From a bacterium (GTDB lineage: Bacteria > Desulfobacterota > Binatia > DP-6), in NCBI GenBank assembly GCA_026129405.1, contig JAHCID010000001.1, positions 1 through 64,000 of the forward strand: 64,000 nucleotides of DNA, read 5' to 3'. The notes beneath the pieces are model-generated. The model made no database searches. It was not told the origin of the DNA and was given only the letters and a program-made list of their open reading frames with translations. Shown in pieces: positions 58,757 through 64,000 of the stretch; the stretch's first letter is position 1; each line of letters begins with the position of its first letter. The position numbers and the translations under genes are program-made.

Positions 58757-60153
58757 GCGACATCGCACGCGCCCTCACCGACGTCCTCGGCCCCGATCGC
58801 GTCTCCACCGACGCCGCCGTCATCGCCGCGCACCGCAAGGACTACTGGGTCCTGGCGCACCTGCGGGAGCGCCGCGGCGAGCTCGGGCCGCCGCCCGCGT
58901 GCGTGGTCACGGCGCAGTCGACCGCCGACGTCTCGACGACCCTGCGCACGGCGCAGCGGCACGGGGTGCCGGTGGTGCCGTTCGGCGGCGCCTCGGGCGT
59001 GCTCGGCGGCGCGGTGCCGCCGGGGGGCACGATCGTCCTCGACCTGACGGCGATGGACCGTCACCTCGAGCTGAACGAGACCGCGCTCTACTCCGTCGCG
59101 CAGGCCGGGCTCCTCGGCGGCGAGTACGAGAAGCTCCTCGCGGCGCGCGGCTACACCACCGGCCACTATCCGCAGTCGATCGACCGCGCCAGCGTCGGCG
59201 GCCTCGTCGCCACGCGCTCGGCGGGCCAGTTCTCGACCAAGTACGGCAACATCGAGGACCTGCTCCTCGGGCTCGAGGTGGTGCTGGCGAGCGGCGAGAT
59301 CGTGCGCCTCGGGCCGATCGTGCCGCGCGCGGCGGCGGGGCCGTCGCTGCGCGAGCTCTTCCTCGGCAGCGAGGGCGCGCTCGGCGTCATCACCGAGGTC
59401 ACGCAGCGCGTGTATCCGCTGCCCGAGACGCGGGTCACCGACTGCTTCCCGTTCCCCTCGATGGCCGCGGGGCTCGACGCGATCCGCCGCATCCTGCGCG
59501 TCGGCTGGCGGCCCGCCGTGCTGCGGCTCTACGACGGGCTCGAGTCGGGACGGAACTTCGCGTCGGCGGGCCTCACCGACGGCAGCTGCGCGCTGCTCGT
59601 CGTGTCGGAGGGGCCGGCGGCGCTGGTCGCCGCCGAGATGGCCGCCGTCGCCGCGATCGCCGGCACGAAGGGCTACGGCGCCGCGCCCGGCGAGCACTGG
59701 CTCGGGCATCGCAACATGGTGCCGTCGTGGGACTTCTTCCTCGACAAGGAGATCGTCGTCGACACCATCGAGATCGCGGCGACCTGGGACCGCCTGCCGC
59801 AGCTCTACGACGGCGTCATCGCCTCGCTGAACACCGTCCCCGGCATCCTCGCCGCGAGCGCCCACACCTCGCACGGCTACCCCGAGGGCACGAACCTCTA
59901 CATCACCTTCGCGCTCAAGCCCGACGACTGGGCCCGTGCCGAGGATATCTACCTCGACGCCTGGGGCCGCGTGATGCAGACGACGCTCGCGGGCGGCGGC
60001 ACGATCGCGCACCACCACGGGGTCGGCCGCCTGCGCGTGCCGTGGCTCGAGAAGGAGCTGGGCACCGCCTATCCGATCCTGCGGGCGCTCAAGCGCGCGC
60101 TCGATCCCGCCGGCATCCTGAACCCGGGCACGCTGCTCGGCGCGGGCTCGTGA
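58753..60153 (+). CDS. Alkylglycerone-phosphate synthase-like FAD oxidase
   Basis: 466 residues, VAO-type flavoprotein. FAD domain PFGGASGVLGGAVPPGG, then GHYPQSIDRASVGGLVATRS, QFSTKYGNIEDLLLGLEVVL and SEGALGVITEVTQRVYP. The C-terminal HHHGVGRLR and HTSHGYPEGTNLYITF are signatures of AGPS, which swaps the acyl chain of acyl-DHAP for a fatty alcohol to make the ether bond. Coupled to glpD. Some D-lactate dehydrogenase-type enzymes share the fold, but the HHHG motif favours AGPS. Confidence 0.85.
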   Translation: MSDIARALTDVLGPDRVSTDAAVIAAHRKDYWVLAHLRERRGELGPPPACVVTAQSTADVSTTLRTAQRHGVPVVPFGGASGVLGGAVPPGGTIVLDLTAMDRHLELNETALYSVAQAGLLGGEYEKLLAARGYTTGHYPQSIDRASVGGLVATRSAGQFSTKYGNIEDLLLGLEVVLASGEIVRLGPIVPRAAAGPSLRELFLGSEGALGVITEVTQRVYPLPETRVTDCFPFPSMAAGLDAIRRILRVGWRPAVLRLYDGLESGRNFASAGLTDGSCALLVVSEGPAALVAAEMAAVAAIAGTKGYGAAPGEHWLGHRNMVPSWDFFLDKEIVVDTIEIAATWDRLPQLYDGVIASLNTVPGILAASAHTSHGYPEGTNLYITFALKPDDWARAEDIYLDAWGRVMQTTLAGGGTIAHHHGVGRLRVPWLEKELGTAYPILRALKRALDPAGILNPGTLLGAGS

Positions 60154-61010
60154 CCGCGGCGGGCGGGGTCGTGCGGCCGGCACGCCGCCCCGCCGGCTGG
60201 CGCGCGCCCGGGCCTGCGCCCGCGGCGCCCGACGATCCCGTCTGCTGGCCGTCCGCCGGCGAGGATCTCTGCGCGCTCGCCGGCGACTGGCGCATCCTCC
60301 AGCTGCGTCGCGGCCACCGCTGGTCGCTCGACGATCTCGCGACCGCGTGGCTCGCCGCCGAGGTCGCGACGCCCCGGCGCCACGCCGACCTCGGCTGCGG
60401 CATCGGCACGGTGCTGCTGCTCCTCGCCTGGCGCTTCCCGCAGGCGTACGGCGTCGGCGTGGAGGCGCAGGCGGTGAGCGTCGGGCTCGCGCGCCGCTCG
60501 ATCGCGTGGAACGGCGTCGCCGACCGCTGCCGCGTGGTCGGCGGCGACCTGCGCAACCCGGCCGTCCTCGCCGGTGCGGCGTCGTTCGACCTCGTCACGG
60601 CGACGCCGCCGTACCTGCCGCCCGGCACCGCGCACGAGTCGGCGCGGCCGCAGTGGGGGCCGTGCCACGTCGAGCAGCGCGGCGGCATCGAGGACTACGC
60701 CCGCGCCGCCGCGCACCTGCTGGCACCGGACGGCTGGTTCGTCACCTGCGCGGGCGGGACGCAGGACGGGCGCGTCGACGCCGCGGCGCACGCCGCCGGC
60801 CTCGTCGTCGTGTGCCGGCGGGCGGTCGTGCCGCGCGCGGGCAAGTCGCCGCTCCTCGCCGTGCACGCGCTCCGCCGCCGCGCCGCCGCGGACGGCCCGC
60901 CCGCGGTCGAAGCGCCGCTCGTCGTGCGCGACCACGCCGGCCGCTGGACCGACGGCTATCGCGCCGTGCGCCGCGCCTTCGGCATGCCGGACCGGCCGCC
61001 CGCCGGCTGA
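60150..61010 (+). CDS. TrmN6-like N6-adenine methyltransferase
   Basis: 286 residues from GTG 60150, overlapping the AGPS stop. GDWRILQLRRGHRWSLDDLA, SAM motif ADLGCGIGTVLLLLAWRFP, and the amino-methylase motif as TPPYLPPG (N/D-PP-Y with Thr for Asn). The fold is that of tRNA1(Val) A37 N6-methyltransferases; the changed first residue makes the exact target uncertain. Its end overlaps the convergent YkgJ-type gene by 55 bases. Confidence 0.75.
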   Translation: MTAAGGVVRPARRPAGWRAPGPAPAAPDDPVCWPSAGEDLCALAGDWRILQLRRGHRWSLDDLATAWLAAEVATPRRHADLGCGIGTVLLLLAWRFPQAYGVGVEAQAVSVGLARRSIAWNGVADRCRVVGGDLRNPAVLAGAASFDLVTATPPYLPPGTAHESARPQWGPCHVEQRGGIEDYARAAAHLLAPDGWFVTCAGGTQDGRVDAAAHAAGLVVVCRRAVVPRAGKSPLLAVHALRRRAAADGPPAVEAPLVVRDHAGRWTDGYRAVRRAFGMPDRPPAG

Positions 61011-61558
61011 CCGGAGGCACGGCCGAGCTCGGCGATCTCGGCCGCGAACGCCTCGCGCACGCTCGGCTGCCCCGGCAGCGCCGCGCGCGGCGCGACGCAG
61101 CCGATGGCGCGTGCGTGCGGCTGCACGGTGACGCGTACCCGGCCGCGGACGACGTCGAGCATGAGCGGCCAATGCCGGCACGCCGCCGGCTTCACCGCGG
61201 CGACCTCGCGACCGGTGCGCAGCGCCAGCGTGTGGATCGAGCACAGGGCGCGACGCCGCGTGCGCAGCAGGAACGGACACGCGCCGTGGTCGTCGCTCTC
61301 GATCACCCAGCCGGGCGGATCGGGCACGAAGACGCTCGCGTAGCCGTCGGCGTCGCGCAGCGACGGCTTCAGCGCGGCGAGCTCGTCCATGAGCGCGTCG
61401 ATGACGCGTACCTCGCGTCGCGACGCCTCGACCACGAGCCCGACGCAGCAGGTGCGGTCGCGCGGACAGCCGTCGGGATGGCAACGGTACGCGAGACGGT
61501 CGAGCTCCGGATCGACGAGCAACGCGGGCAGGCGGGAGGGACGGCGCGGCGACGGCAC
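60956..61558 (-). CDS. YkgJ-type cysteine-cluster protein
   Basis: 200 residues from GTG 61558. Cysteines in YRCHPDGCPRDRTCC, GACPFL, ALCSIHTL and AACRHWPL form the Fe-S/Zn cluster pattern of the YkgJ (CxxxCxxCC type) family. Function in the family is open; several members are metal-binding. The start is uncertain (GTG 61558 or TTG a little later). Confidence 0.75.
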   Translation of the reverse strand: MPSPRRPSRLPALLVDPELDRLAYRCHPDGCPRDRTCCVGLVVEASRREVRVIDALMDELAALKPSLRDADGYASVFVPDPPGWVIESDDHGACPFLLRTRRRALCSIHTLALRTGREVAAVKPAACRHWPLMLDVVRGRVRVTVQPHARAIGCVAPRAALPGQPSVREAFAAEIAELGRASGQPAGGRSGMPKARRTAR

Positions 61559-61651
61559 GGGTGCGCGCCGTCTACAGCGGCATGCGCCGCGCCGCCAGCG
61601 ATCGTGAACCGCGGCGCCGGCGCGCAGTTGGCCGGCGGGCGGCCGCGGGCT

Positions 61652-62481
61652 ATGAACCGGCGCCGGGTGCCCTCCCCTCCCGTCACCGTCGGCATCGACG
61701 CCGGCGCCACCCTCACGAAGATCGTGCGCCGCGACGCCGCGACACACGTCGCGCGCGTACCGTCGTCCGACCTCGCCGCCGTCCGGGCCCAGATCGCAGC
61801 GTGGGAGCCCGCGCGCGTCGGCGTGACCGGCGGCGGCGCCGCGCGGCTCGGCGCCGCGCTGGACGGCCTGGCGCTGCACCCCGTCGGCGAGTTCGACGCC
61901 TGGGCGGCGGGGGCGGGGCTGGCCGCGGGCGCCGAGGGCACGACCCTGCCCGCGCGCTACCTCCTCGCCTCGCTCGGCACCGGCACGTCCGTGCTGCACC
62001 TCGGCGACGGCCCGGTCGCGCGTGCCGGCGGAACGGCGTTGGGCGGCGGGACCGTCCTCGGGCTGGGACGCCTGCTGCTCGGCGAGTCGGACTTCGCCCG
62101 CATCGCCGCCCTCGCCGCCGCCGGCGACCGGCGCCGCGTCGACCTGCTGGTCGGGGACGTCTACCAGGACACCGCCAGCCCCCTCCTGCGCGAGCTGACC
62201 GCGGCGAGCTTCGCGAAGGCCGGGGCCGCGCCGCGACGCGAGGACCTCGCGCACGCGCTCATGGGCCTCGTCGGCGAGAACGTCGCGCTCGTGTGCGGCG
62301 GGCTCGCCCGCGCCGCCGGCATCGAGACGATCGTGTTCGGCGGCTCGACGCTCGACGGCAACCTCGCGCTCGCCACCATCGTCGGCGGCATCACGACGCT
62401 CTTCGGGCATCGGCCCGTCTTCCTGCGTGAGGGCGCGTTCTGCGGCGCGCTCGGCGCAGCCGCGCTGGCGGCGGAGGACGC

Positions 62482-62485
<4 letters not shown>
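61652..62485 (+). CDS. coaW: Type II pantothenate kinase
   Basis: 277 residues. N-terminal phosphate motif TVGIDAGATLTKIVRRD, VGVTGGGAARLGAAL, second phosphate motif LASLGTGTSVLHL and GGGTVLGLGRLLLGESDF, then GENVALVCGGLARAAGIETI. This is the eukaryote-like Fumble/CoaW class. Catalyses the first step of CoA synthesis. Overlaps the ion-channel gene by ATGA, an unexpected partnership. Confidence 0.88.
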
Positions 62486-63656
<1,171 letters not shown>

Positions 63657-63672
<16 letters not shown>

Positions 63673-64000
63673 TCCCGCCGCCACTGCCGGGCGACCACGC
63701 GCACGCCCCGCGCGCGCCAGAACCGCGCCGCCGCGACGTTGCCGGCGTGCACGTGCAGGGTCACGTGCCGGTAGCCGATCGCGCCGGCCCAGCCGAGCGC
63801 CTCGGCGAGCAGCGCGGCGGCCACGCCACGGCCGCGTGCGGCGGGTGCGACGACGAGATCGGGCACGTGGATCGCGTCGGCGGGCGCGTGCAGCGGCGAG
63901 ACGACCGTGCCCGGAGGTTGCAGCACCACCATGCCGAGCGCGACGCCGTCGACGAGCGCGAGCCACACGCCGGTACGCAGGTCGGCGAGGCGCACGCGCT
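63657..64000 (-). CDS. GNAT acetyltransferase, truncated by the window edge
   Basis: Open from the right edge to a stop at 63657. The acetyl-CoA motif reads VPDLVVAPAARGRGVAAALL, then GYRHVTLHVHAGNVAAARFW, the usual GNAT motifs A and B. A GTG at 63995 could be a start, but the N-terminal strand of GNATs would be missing, so the gene probably begins beyond the window. Overlaps the end of the channel gene by 16 bases. Confidence 0.75.

Overview
The window is very GC-rich (roughly 72-75 % by eye), densely coded and mostly chromosomal housekeeping or accessory metabolism of a Gram-negative bacterium. Outer-membrane proteins (DUF1302 and DUF1329), RND/MMPL exporters, sigma-54 regulation, TetR/SDR/LLM/F420-type genes and cysteine-rich secreted proteins point to an uncultured deltaproteobacterial or Binatota-like lineage. 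That placement is inference from gene content; no rRNA or marker phylogeny is available here. Many genes overlap by ATGA or GTGA, which indicates long translationally coupled operons.

Layout. 1-10.6 kb: a truncated collagen-like secreted protein, a GST with its TetR regulator, exonuclease III, a second TetR with a zinc alcohol dehydrogenase behind a perfect operator palindrome, a membrane-bound MutS-like ATPase, an MFS transporter, an SDR, an LLM-class (F420-type) oxidoreductase and a metallo-beta-lactamase-fold hydrolase. 10.7-24.4 kb: a DUF1302 porin, then a coupled cluster of YCF48 propeller, two tandem paralogous RND transporters, a Gld-type ABC transporter (ATPase, permease, auxiliary protein), a DUF4340-like protein, DUF1329 and a small secreted protein. 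This looks like one envelope or lipid-export machine. 24.5-27.7 kb: two PadR-type regulators and an SDR / low-molecular-weight phosphatase / unknown operon.

27.8-32.5 kb is an accessory island: a convergent sce7726 nuclease-like / Beta-family pair (the latter frameshifted), an IS1-like DDE transposase, a ribbon-helix-helix miniprotein with repeated operator, a 41-residue conserved miniprotein, an ImmA/IrrE protease with XRE repressor, and IS21-like end repeats.

32.6-47.5 kb is the most interesting part. It holds a LuxI/FeeM-superfamily acyltransferase coupled to an RND exporter, a ketoacyl synthase, three membrane histidine kinases and one NtrC-type activator. Three strong sigma-54 promoters and two identical-type palindromes (GGAACC-N2-GGTTCC) lie upstream of the acyltransferase, the ketoacyl synthase and one kinase. 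Together they suggest a sigma-54-controlled circuit that makes and exports an acylated small molecule.

47.6-64 kb: PDZ protein, CoaE, an alpha/beta hydrolase, two paralogous 18-cysteine secreted proteins, a tandem helical-bundle protein, a GAF/coiled-coil/receiver protein, a TPR-like protein, then an operon of GlpD, alkylglycerone-phosphate synthase (ether lipids) and a methyltransferase, a YkgJ-type cysteine-cluster protein, type II pantothenate kinase coupled to a GluR0-like glutamate-gated potassium channel, and a truncated GNAT acetyltransferase.
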